A DNA stretch of 64,000 nucleotides. Origin: JBIQJD01 sp044507695. GTDB taxonomy: Bacteria > Bacteroidota > Ignavibacteria > Ignavibacteriales > Ignavibacteriaceae. The position numbers and the translations under genes are program-made. The notes beneath the pieces are model-generated. The model searched no databases. It saw nothing but the letters and a program-made list of their open reading frames with translations, and had not been told where the DNA came from. Positions 1-9,449 of the stretch are shown in pieces; the first letter of the stretch is position 1, and each line of letters starts with the position of its first letter. Location: the NCBI GenBank assembly GCA_044507695.1, contig JBIQJD010000017.1, positions 24,908 through 88,907 of the forward strand, given 5' to 3'.

Positions 1-993
1 CACATTTTTAAGTCTGCCAAAATCCCTGTAAGCATAATCAAAATTAACGTAAGCTTCACTGAAAAGCATCCTGGAATTTACACCAACTCCCAAGGATAAT
101 CCGCCTTCACCATCTGTAAGAAATAAATTCTGATAACCGCCGCGCAGTGCAATAAAATCCATGAACGTAAATTCACCGCCAACGTTTATACTTTCGTAAT
201 CGTTGATCGGATGAATTGCATCAATTGCAGCGCGTAATTTATAATTCTCCGTGTTCAGCGCATAAGTTGAAACGCCAATCTGAAAAATAAGCGGAAGTTC
301 CCTTTCATCAAGTTCAACGTTAACCGGGATTCTTTCATTCGATCCGGTTTTAGTTTCATCCACTCTGATAAAATACCGGGTATCCCTTCCTTCAAGTTTC
401 ATGGGAGTTCCGAAGTTAGAAATGGAAGCACCAATCGTCATCCCGCCAAACAGATCAGTGCGGAAAAGCGTGCCTGCATCAATTGCAAAACCAGTTGAGC
501 GCATGTGCCAGATTGTCTGCTGAATATATTTTGCAGTAAAGCCGATTGAAAATCTATCAGTAAGATTACGGGCGTAGGTAACGCCAACAGCAATATCACC
601 CGCGCTGAAAAACTCTCCTGTACCGTCTGGCTGTTCAACTGTTCGTACCATCATATCTTCCATAGTAAGAGAAGTAAAGCTGAACCCAACAGAACCGAAA
701 TCACCAAGCGGAAGAATCAATCCGGCAAAATCAAGATTAGTTTCTGCAATCCAATTAGTGTGAGAGATAAGTGCTTCATAATTTTCAGATGAAGCAATGC
801 CGGCGGCATTCCAGAAAAGTGTTGATGCATCATTGGCAATACTTACAAACGCGCCGCCCATTCCCATTGCCGGAGCGCCTACAGCTATTTCAAGAAAGTT
901 TGCGGCTGTCGTTCCGGTTTTGGAAACATTTTGTGAATAGCTGCCCGTAATCAGCATAAACGATAGTGTTATTGTAAAAAATATTTTCATCAT
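1..993 (-). CDS. PorV/PorQ family outer-membrane protein (3' end cut by window)
   Basis: The reading frame starts with two adjacent ATG codons (991-993 and 988-990) behind an AGGAG Shine-Dalgarno and stays open to base 1, giving 331 residues, so probably only the last strand of the barrel is missing. A signal peptide (MMKIFFTITLSFMLITGSYS, then QN) is followed by the family's hallmark N-terminal region with GAPAMGMGGAFVS and DASTLFWNAAG. PorV is an outer-membrane barrel that in T9SS bacteria shuttles exported cargo to the PorU sortase; many paralogues of unknown role exist in Ignavibacteria. It is the last gene of a minus-strand run with a TonB receptor and a large surface protein, so it may serve that locus rather than be the core PorV. 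The family call is firm and the exact role is not. Confidence 0.85.
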   Translation of the reverse strand, partial: MMKIFFTITLSFMLITGSYSQNVSKTGTTAANFLEIAVGAPAMGMGGAFVSIANDASTLFWNAAGIASSENYEALISHTNWIAETNLDFAGLILPLGDFGSVGFSFTSLTMEDMMVRTVEQPDGTGEFFSAGDIAVGVTYARNLTDRFSIGFTAKYIQQTIWHMRSTGFAIDAGTLFRTDLFGGMTIGASISNFGTPMKLEGRDTRYFIRVDETKTGSNERIPVNVELDERELPLIFQIGVSTYALNTENYKLRAAIDAIHPINDYESINVGGEFTFMDFIALRGGYQNLFLTDGEGGLSLGVGVNSRMLFSEAYVNFDYAYRDFGRLKNV

Positions 994-1049
994 AAAAATC
1001 TCCTGGCAGAATTAAAGGTATAATGCCGGTGGATAAACGCTTTAAAATT

Positions 1050-4000
1050 TTATTTTATGATTGCAAACTTCCCGATCTTCTCACCAATTCCCGGGGCATC
1101 AACATGGAATACATAAATGCCGTAAGCAATGTCCATTCCATCCTTCGATGTTAAATCCCACGGTTCTTCTCCGTCATCTATAGTTCCTGAATGTTCAATC
1201 ACATCAACAAGTCTGCCGCTCATAGTGTAAATTCTTATTGTGCATACTGAAGGCAAATGGGTGAAATAAATTCTTCTTTCACCTCTTCCTACTTCCGTTG
1301 ATGCAGGTTCCCATGATGCAGCGCCTGTATACGGGTTTGGAACAACGGCAATTTTATCAAGACTGTTCGCTGCCTTGCTTTTATCAAGCTCCGGTGCTTT
1401 TGATGTAAACTCATAATATTCACCCTGTCTGAACGGCTTGGTTGTAACTATCCTGTAAACATCACCCGGTTTCGGAGGAATCTGCTGTGCTTCAGCAATC
1501 GTTGTATCTTTAAAGATTGTGAAAGACCAACCGAATCTTGCATCTGAAAATTTTTCAGCACGCTTGCCGAGTGAATCGCCGAATACAAGAAATACAGCAT
1601 CGCTGTCATTGAATATTTTATCATTATTTTTATCTCTGAAAATAAACTGGAAATGTTCAATATCTTCTGTAAGATTTTTTATGATGATGTTAGATATCCC
1701 CGGCTGGCTGAATCCTGTTGCCGGAAATGTTGAATCACCCTGAAGCGGTTCGGTTAACCGGATTTCAAAATCGGCGGGATAATCAACTCTTCTACCGGAA
1801 TAAGCAGCGGCATAGCGTGAATCAAATCCAACCTGTACAATGTAATTGCTGTTGCCTGATACCCAGCCTGATTTTTCACCATCAATTGTTACTGCAGCAG
1901 GATTTTTAATGTTTACAGAAAATCCATCCACAACCTTTGTTTGTACTTCGGAGTTATCAAGTACTGTTAATCCTATTAATGTATCCTCTGTAGAATAATT
2001 TATTAAAGAGAAATATGGTCTTGTGCTGTTATGAAATCTTGATGAATCATAAAACTCAACCCTGTAAGTATGAAACGCTTTTACAGAATCAGGATCAAGG
2101 ATTGAAATATCTATGCTGCCTGTTCCCGGACCGCTGTGAGTAAGGTTTGTAATATCCGGGGGGACATACCCGGCAGCCGGTGAGCGCGGCGTTACAACCG
2201 CCGTGTTAATATCAGCAACAATATTTCCGTTTATATCACGTTTTAAAATACTTGTTGTTTCGGATGGAGGAATTCCTTCAAAATTTCCTTCAATATCCAC
2301 AGAAGTAAATCCCTGGTCATAAGCAACAACTGCATAATAATAGGTTTGCCCGTTCTGCACTGTTGTATCAATGAATGAATGCTTTAATCCGGAATCATTA
2401 CCGAGGTAAAACAATGCGCCTTCAACATCAATGGGATGCAAGCCTGTTACCCCATCTACCAGATCAAACTGAGCGATTGGCTGCCTGTAAACAGGTTTGC
2501 CGTATGCATCAGTAATTATTTTGCTTTCAAGAAAATTCGGATCAGTTGCACGGTAAATCCTGTATCCTTCAAAATTATATCTCTGGTAGAAAGCATCGAA
2601 TGTAAATTCAGCACGATCATCCCAGTAGAGAGTTACCCTGCGGTCTCCGGGAATTGCTTTAACAATTGGCTTATCCGGCGGCTTGGCAAACCTGTAATTT
2701 GCATTATAAATCTGCTGTACAGTACGCTTTCTGCGGAAGAGATCATTCTCACTTATTCCAAAGATCAATCCCATAGAAAATCTTTCTGTCTCACCTGTTT
2801 CCTGCGGAGTTCCGGTGACGGTTGAGTATGTATTTCTTCCCTGCATACTAAAGAGATAGCATGAAAAATAATTTGCAAGATTTACACCCTGCAATGACTG
2901 CCCGTGCGGTGTGGGAAGCGCTGAAAGAACTCTCCAGTTTTCTTCATCGTTATCAAGTTCATACTGATGAACGGGATAAATTGCAAATCCCGTTAAACCC
3001 AACTGATCTGATTCATCCTTATCAAGTATTCCGAAATTAGGTTCACCCTGATCAGGTCTGCCGTTTCCTTCCGTTCCATCGGGATCAGGACCGGTATAAC
3101 CTTCATCAAAAGGACCGATACCATCTGAACCTACATCATCATAAAGAGATTCACCTTCATCCCATTGCCCGTTTTCATTCACATCAAAGAAGGATTTCCA
3201 GTTAGCATTTTCATCCGCATCCCAGTGAGGCTGCCATGAGTACCCGTAAAACTCTTTGAACTTTAAAGTATCAAGAAACGGGTTTCTAAGAAACGGGTCA
3301 GCATTCGGATCCTGAATAAAAACATTTGCATCATTATTTCTTCTTTCATCTGTAAGCCCGTCAGAATCGTTATCTCTCTGATCATCGGGAACACCCGGGC
3401 TTTCGAGGAATGCATAACCGGCTAAACCAACCGGGCTCCAGTTTCCGGGAGAACCTGTTGGAACCGTTGACCATGCGTATGACATATCAAGCAATTCATT
3501 ATAATCACCCGCATTGTTTGAAGAATTATCGTGTCCGCCTATTCCCCAATCAATGTACTGCGCAAATAATGTTTTATCATAATCATAGGTACCCATGTTA
3601 GTAATTTCATAATACCAGAAGATCACATCCTCAGCCAGTACCTGGGACCATTGAAAGCCGCGTGTCTTTACCTGCATACCAAGTCCGCCGCGGGACGGAT
3701 CATCAGCATCAGGATGAAAATTATTTTTAAGAATATATTCCCTGTCTTCATTATCATCAAACACGAAGAATGTTTCCACATCAGCATTTAAAACACCTTT
3801 GCCAAAAAAACCATTCCATGCGCCGTCCCAATCAGCAGGTCTGTCAGGCCAGTGCATCGGCCATGTGCTCTGATCATCACTTCTTGCGGGGCTTGAACTA
3901 TAAGGTGCGGCATAACCCGGCAAAGGCCACCAGCCGTATGTTACACCGGTAGAAGGATCATATCTTGTAAACTCATAATAATTTGATTCAAGCGGATGAA

Positions 4001-4298
4001 TTTTATTTCCCTGCGGATCTTCAGCTTCTGCCTGAACAATAATTGCAACGCCATCTATGTATGTATGATTTGTTCCTTTAGGCCATACACCGCTTCTGCT
4101 TGGTTCATTCTGCCAATCAGCAATCTCACCAAAATTATAATAAACAGTTGCGGCAAGATTACCATCCATAAATCCTTTCCTTGTCTGGTTATGATCTCCT
4201 TTATTCTTATCAACAATTACCTGTGCATTTGCAGAGTGTACGAAGCAAATCAGAATAGCTGCTGTTAAAATATTTTTCATCATAAAAGATATTTTCAT
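1050..4298 (-). CDS. Large secreted surface protein with FnIII-like and T9SS-type C-terminal domains
   Basis: About 1082 residues. The signal peptide runs roughly from MKISFMMKNILTAAILICFV to SANA. The start at 4298 is preferred over upstream in-frame ATGs (4310, 4325) because those overlap the end of the TonB receptor gene; ATGs at 4283 and 4280 are also possible. The middle holds acidic Asp/Asn-rich loops that look calcium binding (for example DNDSDGLTDE and DVNENGQWDEGE). Next comes a fibronectin-III-like stretch beginning PDKPIVKAIPGDRRVTLYWD. The C-terminus, from about VVPNPYTGAASW to the final KFAIIK, resembles a T9SS sorting domain with the IYTMSGRLV and GIYVFHVDAPG motifs. It directly follows the TonB receptor gene and probably acts with it at the cell surface. 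No catalytic motif was recognised, so the function is unknown. Confidence 0.8.
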   Translation of the reverse strand: MKISFMMKNILTAAILICFVHSANAQVIVDKNKGDHNQTRKGFMDGNLAATVYYNFGEIADWQNEPSRSGVWPKGTNHTYIDGVAIIVQAEAEDPQGNKIHPLESNYYEFTRYDPSTGVTYGWWPLPGYAAPYSSSPARSDDQSTWPMHWPDRPADWDGAWNGFFGKGVLNADVETFFVFDDNEDREYILKNNFHPDADDPSRGGLGMQVKTRGFQWSQVLAEDVIFWYYEITNMGTYDYDKTLFAQYIDWGIGGHDNSSNNAGDYNELLDMSYAWSTVPTGSPGNWSPVGLAGYAFLESPGVPDDQRDNDSDGLTDERRNNDANVFIQDPNADPFLRNPFLDTLKFKEFYGYSWQPHWDADENANWKSFFDVNENGQWDEGESLYDDVGSDGIGPFDEGYTGPDPDGTEGNGRPDQGEPNFGILDKDESDQLGLTGFAIYPVHQYELDNDEENWRVLSALPTPHGQSLQGVNLANYFSCYLFSMQGRNTYSTVTGTPQETGETERFSMGLIFGISENDLFRRKRTVQQIYNANYRFAKPPDKPIVKAIPGDRRVTLYWDDRAEFTFDAFYQRYNFEGYRIYRATDPNFLESKIITDAYGKPVYRQPIAQFDLVDGVTGLHPIDVEGALFYLGNDSGLKHSFIDTTVQNGQTYYYAVVAYDQGFTSVDIEGNFEGIPPSETTSILKRDINGNIVADINTAVVTPRSPAAGYVPPDITNLTHSGPGTGSIDISILDPDSVKAFHTYRVEFYDSSRFHNSTRPYFSLINYSTEDTLIGLTVLDNSEVQTKVVDGFSVNIKNPAAVTIDGEKSGWVSGNSNYIVQVGFDSRYAAAYSGRRVDYPADFEIRLTEPLQGDSTFPATGFSQPGISNIIIKNLTEDIEHFQFIFRDKNNDKIFNDSDAVFLVFGDSLGKRAEKFSDARFGWSFTIFKDTTIAEAQQIPPKPGDVYRIVTTKPFRQGEYYEFTSKAPELDKSKAANSLDKIAVVPNPYTGAASWEPASTEVGRGERRIYFTHLPSVCTIRIYTMSGRLVDVIEHSGTIDDGEEPWDLTSKDGMDIAYGIYVFHVDAPGIGEKIGKFAIIK

Positions 4299-4299
4299 A

Positions 4300-6972
4300 T
4301 TAAAATCCATAAGATACCCCAACAACTATTTGTCTTGGTGAAGAATAAAAATCAGGTCTTGTGAAATATTCTTCCAGTGTATTAAGCCCGCGCGGCGGTT
4401 CCTGTGCACGAGTAAGTTCAAGACTGTAGCCAGCACGCCCGGTATCGCCAAACACTTCAAGTTCATTTGCAGTATCAAATAAATTATAGACTTTGAGGAA
4501 TACAGAAAGAGGCTGCGAAAAGAGATAAAAATATTTCGTTAAATAAAGATCAACATTAAATATTCCCGGACGATTATCGCTGTTCTCAAGTCCTGTTCTT
4601 TGATTTTGAATTGAAGGAGTATAAGGCAGCCCGGAACCAAGCCTTCCGATAAAACTTGCAATGTAATCACCCGGAACTCCGGCAGTAAGGGTAACGTTAA
4701 GAGAATGCTTCCTGTCCCAATCAAGCGGAACAAGCTGTTTATTAGTTTCAATTGGCGGATTAGCCTGTGCCTTTTCATAAGCATCATTCGGATCGGATGC
4801 ATTTCCTCTTGCAACCTGGTATGTATAATCAACCGATGCACCAATACCGCCGCTGAATCTTTTTTCAAAGGATAATGTAATACCTCTTACGTTGCCGTAA
4901 TCTCTGTTAACAAGCTTGCTGAACTTTTTAAATTCGTTCTTTATATGAATTTCAGTTCCCAAAAGATTCCGTATATCTTTCTGATATGCAGTAACATTAA
5001 TAGCAATTTCAGGTGTAATTTCCTGCTGCAAGCCAATTTCATACATTACTGTCTGCTGCGGTTTTAGATCAGCGTTGCCGATTGAGTTACCTATATTAGC
5101 AGGGAAATTTCCTGTGAGCGGAATTCTGAAATTCGGATTCTTGTATAAGAACTCAAATGGCGGCACCTGGAAGAAATGCCCGTATGAAACATGAATAGCG
5201 CCGTGATCTGAAATCGGGTATGATATTCCCAATCTCGGACTTACCTGGTGCTTTGCACTTGCAGTACCGAAAAGAGAATCAGGGAAAGGAGGTTTTAGTT
5301 CATCAAGAGCCGCTATGTTATTTGGATTGAGCAGGTACTTGCCTTTTGGTTCAAAATAATCATAACGAACACCAACATTTACAATTAGATAATCAAGTTC
5401 AATCTTATCCTGTATGTATGCAGCTAACTGGTAAGGATTTGTTTGATACGTATTGAAATTAAAAGCGCCTTCTGCAGGCAGTGCAGGTTTGAAGTTTGTA
5501 GTGGCATCAATTATTATCTGGAAATCTTTATAGTTTATATCATGATACTGAAACTCAATTCCTGTTTTTAACTGGTTCACCTGATCAAGCTGTGCCGTAA
5601 GATCCAGTTTGCCTGTATATGATTTTGTTGTATGGTTGAAATGCCAGTTCTGTGTTCCGCCTGATAAAAATGCGCTTCCGCTTACATCACTCATTCTATC
5701 AGGATTAACATAGCGCGGATCAAGCGGATCTTCATACACGTACTGTTTATAATCACTTGTAAATGCTGATGCAAGAACATCAAGAAAGACTGAATTACTG
5801 AACACATGTGTGTAAGATAAACTTGTAAGAAGACTTTGATTGAACCTTGTATAATCGCCATCGGGATTTAATTTAAACCTGTGGTCATAATCTTTATACT
5901 CCGAGTCAGAATAAAGAGCATTCAGTACAATTCCCCTGCCTGCGCCAACTTTAAGTGCAAGTTTTCCCTGAAGAGATAAACGCTTGTTATAATTCATCGG
6001 AACAAACTGGCTGTCTCCTGTTGCACCAATATATCTTACATCCGGATCATCAGAGAAATTGGATGAATCGGAGGGATTAAAAACTCTTCTCCCGTAAATA
6101 TAACTTGCATCATTAAGATATCTGCCTGAAGCAAAAAACTTAAGCAGATTAGCTGTACCGGGAACCGGTCCGCTCAAACTTCCCTGAAAATTATATAAAT
6201 CTTTTGGAGAAATATTATCAATATTCTGGAACAATTTTTTTCTTGATGAAACATAATCGCCGATATAAGCAGAGAATGATGCTTCAAAATCATCACCGGC
6301 AATTTTGGTTACCTGGTTAACCACACCAGATAATGCTTCACCGTATTCGGCGTTAAATGTACCTGTAAGAATCTGAACTTCCTGAATGCTGTTTACTTCA
6401 GCCTGCAAAGCAGGTGTTCCTGAAAAAACATCATTTGCTGAAACGCCGTCAATCAGGTATTTTACTTCGCCAATTCTTCCGCCGCGGAAGTGGCCATCCA
6501 CAACTCCGGCCTGCAGGTTTATAACAGACTGCACATCCTCAACCGGAAGCATCGAAATATCTTCACCACTCACCTTTGATTCTGTTGAAGTAAGATCTTT
6601 CTGTATTAATGAACGCGATGCAGAAACAACAACGCTCTGCAGTTCAACAGCTTCCTCGCCAAGCTGGAAATCAAGACTGGTAGTCTGATCAACAGAAACT
6701 TTAACATCTGTTATTGTTACCTGCTGATAACCAACAAGTGAAGCACGCACTTCATAGGTTCCGGGCGGAATGTTTATTATAAAGTAGTTCCCATCAAAAT
6801 CAGATGCTGCACCGAAATTAGTACCAACGATAAGAACATTCACTCCAATCAGCGGTTCCTTTGATGAAGCATCAAGAATTTTCCCGGAGATTTTTCCTGT
6901 TGTACCGGCAAAGATTAATTGCGTAATCAGTAATGAACATAAAACCGGTAGTATTATTTTCTTCATAAGCAT
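4300..6972 (-). CDS. TonB-dependent receptor with carboxypeptidase-regulatory-like domain
   Basis: 890 residues. A signal peptide (MLMKKIILPVLCSLLITQLI...) is followed by a CarboxypepD_reg-like beta-sandwich at about 25-110 (GKISGKILDASSKEPLIGVNV, DGNYFIINIPPGTYEVRAS). The plug domain lies at about 125-235 (VEDVQSVINLQAGV, YLIDGVSAND, FNAEYGEALSGVVN), and a long barrel ends in the aromatic VGVSYGF typical of outer-membrane proteins. Such receptors import large ligands using TonB energy, and the architecture is that of SusC-like and related Bacteroidetes receptors. No SusD partner is adjacent; the next gene is the large surface protein, which may replace it. A LacI regulator, a dehydrogenase and a CBM-like exported protein upstream hint at a sugar or glycan ligand, which is inference. 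The start may instead be the second ATG at 6966. Confidence 0.93.
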   Translation of the reverse strand: MLMKKIILPVLCSLLITQLIFAGTTGKISGKILDASSKEPLIGVNVLIVGTNFGAASDFDGNYFIINIPPGTYEVRASLVGYQQVTITDVKVSVDQTTSLDFQLGEEAVELQSVVVSASRSLIQKDLTSTESKVSGEDISMLPVEDVQSVINLQAGVVDGHFRGGRIGEVKYLIDGVSANDVFSGTPALQAEVNSIQEVQILTGTFNAEYGEALSGVVNQVTKIAGDDFEASFSAYIGDYVSSRKKLFQNIDNISPKDLYNFQGSLSGPVPGTANLLKFFASGRYLNDASYIYGRRVFNPSDSSNFSDDPDVRYIGATGDSQFVPMNYNKRLSLQGKLALKVGAGRGIVLNALYSDSEYKDYDHRFKLNPDGDYTRFNQSLLTSLSYTHVFSNSVFLDVLASAFTSDYKQYVYEDPLDPRYVNPDRMSDVSGSAFLSGGTQNWHFNHTTKSYTGKLDLTAQLDQVNQLKTGIEFQYHDINYKDFQIIIDATTNFKPALPAEGAFNFNTYQTNPYQLAAYIQDKIELDYLIVNVGVRYDYFEPKGKYLLNPNNIAALDELKPPFPDSLFGTASAKHQVSPRLGISYPISDHGAIHVSYGHFFQVPPFEFLYKNPNFRIPLTGNFPANIGNSIGNADLKPQQTVMYEIGLQQEITPEIAINVTAYQKDIRNLLGTEIHIKNEFKKFSKLVNRDYGNVRGITLSFEKRFSGGIGASVDYTYQVARGNASDPNDAYEKAQANPPIETNKQLVPLDWDRKHSLNVTLTAGVPGDYIASFIGRLGSGLPYTPSIQNQRTGLENSDNRPGIFNVDLYLTKYFYLFSQPLSVFLKVYNLFDTANELEVFGDTGRAGYSLELTRAQEPPRGLNTLEEYFTRPDFYSSPRQIVVGVSYGF

Positions 6973-7036
6973 CTCTGCTTTTACCCGATTAATACGTTAT
7001 AAAATCTTGTTGTCCGAAGGAGCCTTTACTAAGATT

Positions 7037-7097
7037 AAGATTTCTCACCCGCTGCTGCGGGTTCGGCATAGCCAAGCCTTCGTTCGAAATGAAATGT
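7037..7097. repeat. Dispersed intergenic repeat, copy A
   Basis: Read on the minus strand it begins CATTTCATTTCGAACGAAG and ends GGGTGAGAAATCTT, with GGCTTGGCTATGCCGAACC in the middle. The same order of blocks (TGTCACTTC-like, GGCTTTGCCA, GAGAAGTC) recurs at 10708-10757 and 50547-50594. From memory, similar CATTTCGAACGAAGTGAGAAATCT units are common between genes in many Bacteroidetes-related genomes. It lies between two convergent-free minus-strand genes and has no coding potential. Confidence 0.6.
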
Positions 7098-7132
7098 GTT
7101 AATCCGTTAATCCGCAAACTCGCTAACTGCTA

Positions 7133-7156
7133 ACCTGCCTGCCCGAGCAGGCAGGT
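7133..7156. repeat. GC-rich perfect hairpin (10-bp stem, CCGA loop)
   Basis: ACCTGCCTGC at 7133-7142 is the exact reverse complement of GCAGGCAGGT at 7147-7156, with a four-base CCGA loop. It begins eight bases past the stop codon of the gene ending at 7164. No T tract follows on either strand, so a REP-like or RNA-stabilising hairpin is more likely than an intrinsic terminator. Its GC content contrasts strongly with the surroundings. Confidence 0.6.
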
Positions 7157-7163
7157 CCGCAAA

Positions 7164-8368
7164 TTATTTCATCAACACAAGTTTTTTAGCCATTGTAAAA
7201 TCACCAGCTTTAATCATATAGATGTAAGTACCGCTTGATACCTTTGCACCGGAATCGTTATCACCATTCCATGTTACATGATTTATACCAGCGTTCTGCT
7301 CGCTGTTTACAAGGGTTTTAATTTCCCGGCCGAGCATATCATAAATCTTAACGCTTACAAATGCACTCTTTGGCAGTGCGTAGCTGATAATTGTGCTCGG
7401 GTTAAACGGGTTCGGATAATTCTGGAACAGGTTATATGAAATCGGCAGTTCTTCATTCTCTGCATCTGTTACATCATTTACTTTTTGAATCTCAAGTTTA
7501 TCAATATAAACAGTTCCCTGGAACCTGCTTAAAGGATGCATTCTTACAGAGAAAGCCTGTGCGCCTTCCACTACCTGTATATCAACATAGAATCTCTGCC
7601 AGTCAAATTCAGTGGTATTGGGGAATTTAAGTGGAATATCCCTTGCCCAGATTTCTCCCCAGCCTGCATTGTTTCCATAGCGGTCATGGAATATCGGTGT
7701 AATTGCAAGACTCCATGAATCACCAACTGAAGCTGCTGAATCGGGTACAAGATTCTTTCCTTTAATCCAAACACTTACACGTATAATATCACCAACTCCA
7801 ACATCCTGCAATGATGCAATATCCATTGCGCTTCCGGAAGCTGCTGTTGAAAAACCGGGATCATAGAAAGGATATCTTCTTGTTCCAACAAATCCATCCC
7901 TGGTCCCCTGCGGTATATCAAACTTCAGTGAGTAGTTTCCATCATACGCTTCTTCATCTGTTATTCTTGTGTTCTCATAACCTGCTGTTAATTCTGCATC
8001 ATTTCCTCCATTCGGCGGAAGCCAGTAAAACCAGCCCGTTGGCACTCCCACTGATGTATTCCAGTTCTGTCCTGCCCAGCCGTTTCTTCCGGTTAATANN
8101 NNNNNNNNNNNNNNNNNNNNNNNNNNNNNNNNNNNNNNNNNNNNNNNNNNNNNNNNNNNNNNNNNNNNNNNNNNNNNNNNNNNNNNNNNNNNNNNNNNGC
8201 CCATGTTAATAAAGCTCCTGCAGGTTCTGTACCTTTCGTCCAGTAGGATGGCAGGTCAGTTTCAAAACTATGAACAGCAGGAAGCTGTGCTGATATCTCC
8301 ATCGAAATAAATAAGGTGAGAATTATAGGAAGCGTCCACCAATGAAATTGTTTTATAATACGGATCAT
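7164..8368 (-). CDS. T9SS-exported protein of carbohydrate-binding type, interrupted by an assembly gap
   Basis: The gene starts at ATG 8366-8368 behind a strong AGGAGG. Its signal peptide runs MIRIIKQFHWWTLPIILTLF to ISAQ, followed by LPAVHSFETDLPSYWTKG. After 100 N the frame resumes with LTGRNGWAGQNWN. The part past the gap contains a jelly-roll-like module (YDGNYSLKFDIPQG, RVSVWIKGKNL, QRFYVDIQVVEGAQAF, GTVYIDKLEI), the style of CBM4/22 carbohydrate-binding modules. It ends in a canonical T9SS type A sorting domain (NYPNPFNPSTIISYALP ... AKKLVLMK). The two sides are in different frames only because the N run is a placeholder, so the true length is unknown and the gap could hide a catalytic domain. 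Function beyond export and probable glycan binding is not shown. Confidence 0.78.
8099..8198. other. Assembly gap of exactly 100 N
   Basis: The round length suggests a scaffolding placeholder of unknown real size. It sits inside the T9SS-exported gene, so the frame change across it (the 5' part and the 3' part differ by two bases modulo three) cannot be read as a biological frameshift. The apparent ATG starts at 8202-8204 and the ORFs running through the N are artefacts. Confidence 0.97.
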
Positions 8369-8411
8369 AGAACCTCCTGATTATGTTATTACGATTTTCA
8401 GTTATTAAAAA

Positions 8412-9434
8412 TCAACTGTTGGGTATTACCATATATTTTGTAACAAAATCATTTCTATCACCTTCAAATATTAAATGTAGAGAATGAGCATTAAGCGGAA
8501 TTACAGAAGGTGAAATAACTGTTGTATTTATTTTGTTAGTCACGAGCAGATCAACTGCCGTTTGAAATGTATACGGGTTAAGAAGCGAACTTTTGACCGT
8601 TAATTCTTTATGAAAGAAAAACTGAAGAGGAAGTTTTAAAGAAGCGGACAGTGAAGCTAAACCAAACAAAACAATACACCCGCCCTTTGTTGCAAGCTTA
8701 AGAGAAAGTTCTGCCGCGCTTTCTGTACCGGCGCATTCAATTACCTTATTAAAACCCTTAGGATAACGTGAAAGAACATCTCTTTCAAAGTCATCATCAT
8801 AAGGATCAAATATATAATCAGCGTTAAGAGCAGATGCTTTTTCTCTTTTAGCTTTAACAGGCTCAAACACAACTACCCGGGATGCACCTTTTAACTTCGC
8901 AAGCTGAAGCATAAGAAGCCCGATTGTTCCCGCCCCGATTATTGCAACAGTATCACTTAGCTGAATATCAGCCTGATCAATTCCATGAATACAGCATGAG
9001 AGAGGCTCTGCGAAAGCTGCCTGTTCAGCTGGGAATGAACCAGGAAGAAGATATGCCTGGGACTGCGGTACGATTGAGTACTGAGCAAATCCGCCGTTTA
9101 TAGTAACACCGAGTGCACGTAAATTAAAGCAGAGATTTATCCTTCCCTGCCTGCAGTAATCACAGTAACCGCAATGAATATTGGGATTAACTGCAACCCT
9201 GTCTCCCGGTTTAAATCCTGATACATCAGCGCCGGTTTCGATTACCTCACCGGCATATTCATGTCCGGGAATAACCGGAGCAGCAGCGGGCGCTTCACCA
9301 TGGAAGATATGAAAATCAGTTCCGCAAATACCACACGCACCTACCCTGATGATCAGTTCATCATCAGCGGGGGCAGGGAGATTAAAATCAACCACATCAA
9401 GCTGTTTTGGGCCGCTGAAAATTGCTGCCTGCAT
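8412..9434 (-). CDS. Zinc-dependent medium-chain alcohol/polyol dehydrogenase
   Basis: About 340 residues, the usual length for the MDR family. Numbering from an upstream in-frame GTG (9438-9440), the catalytic zinc motif is C39 in CGICGTD with H60-E61 in GHEY. The structural zinc site is C90, C93, C96 and C104 (HCGYCDYCRQGRINLC). The Rossmann fingerprint is IIGAGTIGLL. The ATG at 9434 (MQAAIF) is preferred because AAAGAG sits at the right distance. The family oxidises polyols or sugar alcohols with NAD(P)+ (sorbitol, threonine and galactitol dehydrogenases are relatives); the substrate cannot be read from sequence. It lies just downstream of a LacI-type regulator gene (9 bp), suggesting regulation by it and a role in sugar metabolism. 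Confidence 0.9.
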   Translation of the reverse strand: MQAAIFSGPKQLDVVDFNLPAPADDELIIRVGACGICGTDFHIFHGEAPAAAPVIPGHEYAGEVIETGADVSGFKPGDRVAVNPNIHCGYCDYCRQGRINLCFNLRALGVTINGGFAQYSIVPQSQAYLLPGSFPAEQAAFAEPLSCCIHGIDQADIQLSDTVAIIGAGTIGLLMLQLAKLKGASRVVVFEPVKAKREKASALNADYIFDPYDDDFERDVLSRYPKGFNKVIECAGTESAAELSLKLATKGGCIVLFGLASLSASLKLPLQFFFHKELTVKSSLLNPYTFQTAVDLLVTNKINTTVISPSVIPLNAHSLHLIFEGDRNDFVTKYMVIPNS

Positions 9435-9449
9435 AAGCACTCTTTATTA

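Noticed and set aside
2436..2825. 129-codon plus-strand reading frame inside the 1091-codon surface protein gene
   Set aside because: Antisense shadow of a clear gene, with no Shine-Dalgarno or family features and many Cys/Ser artefacts.
7811..8209. Plus- and minus-strand frames running through the N run
   Set aside because: They depend on translating unknown bases and have no start support.
7164..8368. Biological frameshift in the CBM-like gene
   Set aside because: The two flanks differ in frame, but the 100-N placeholder has no real length.
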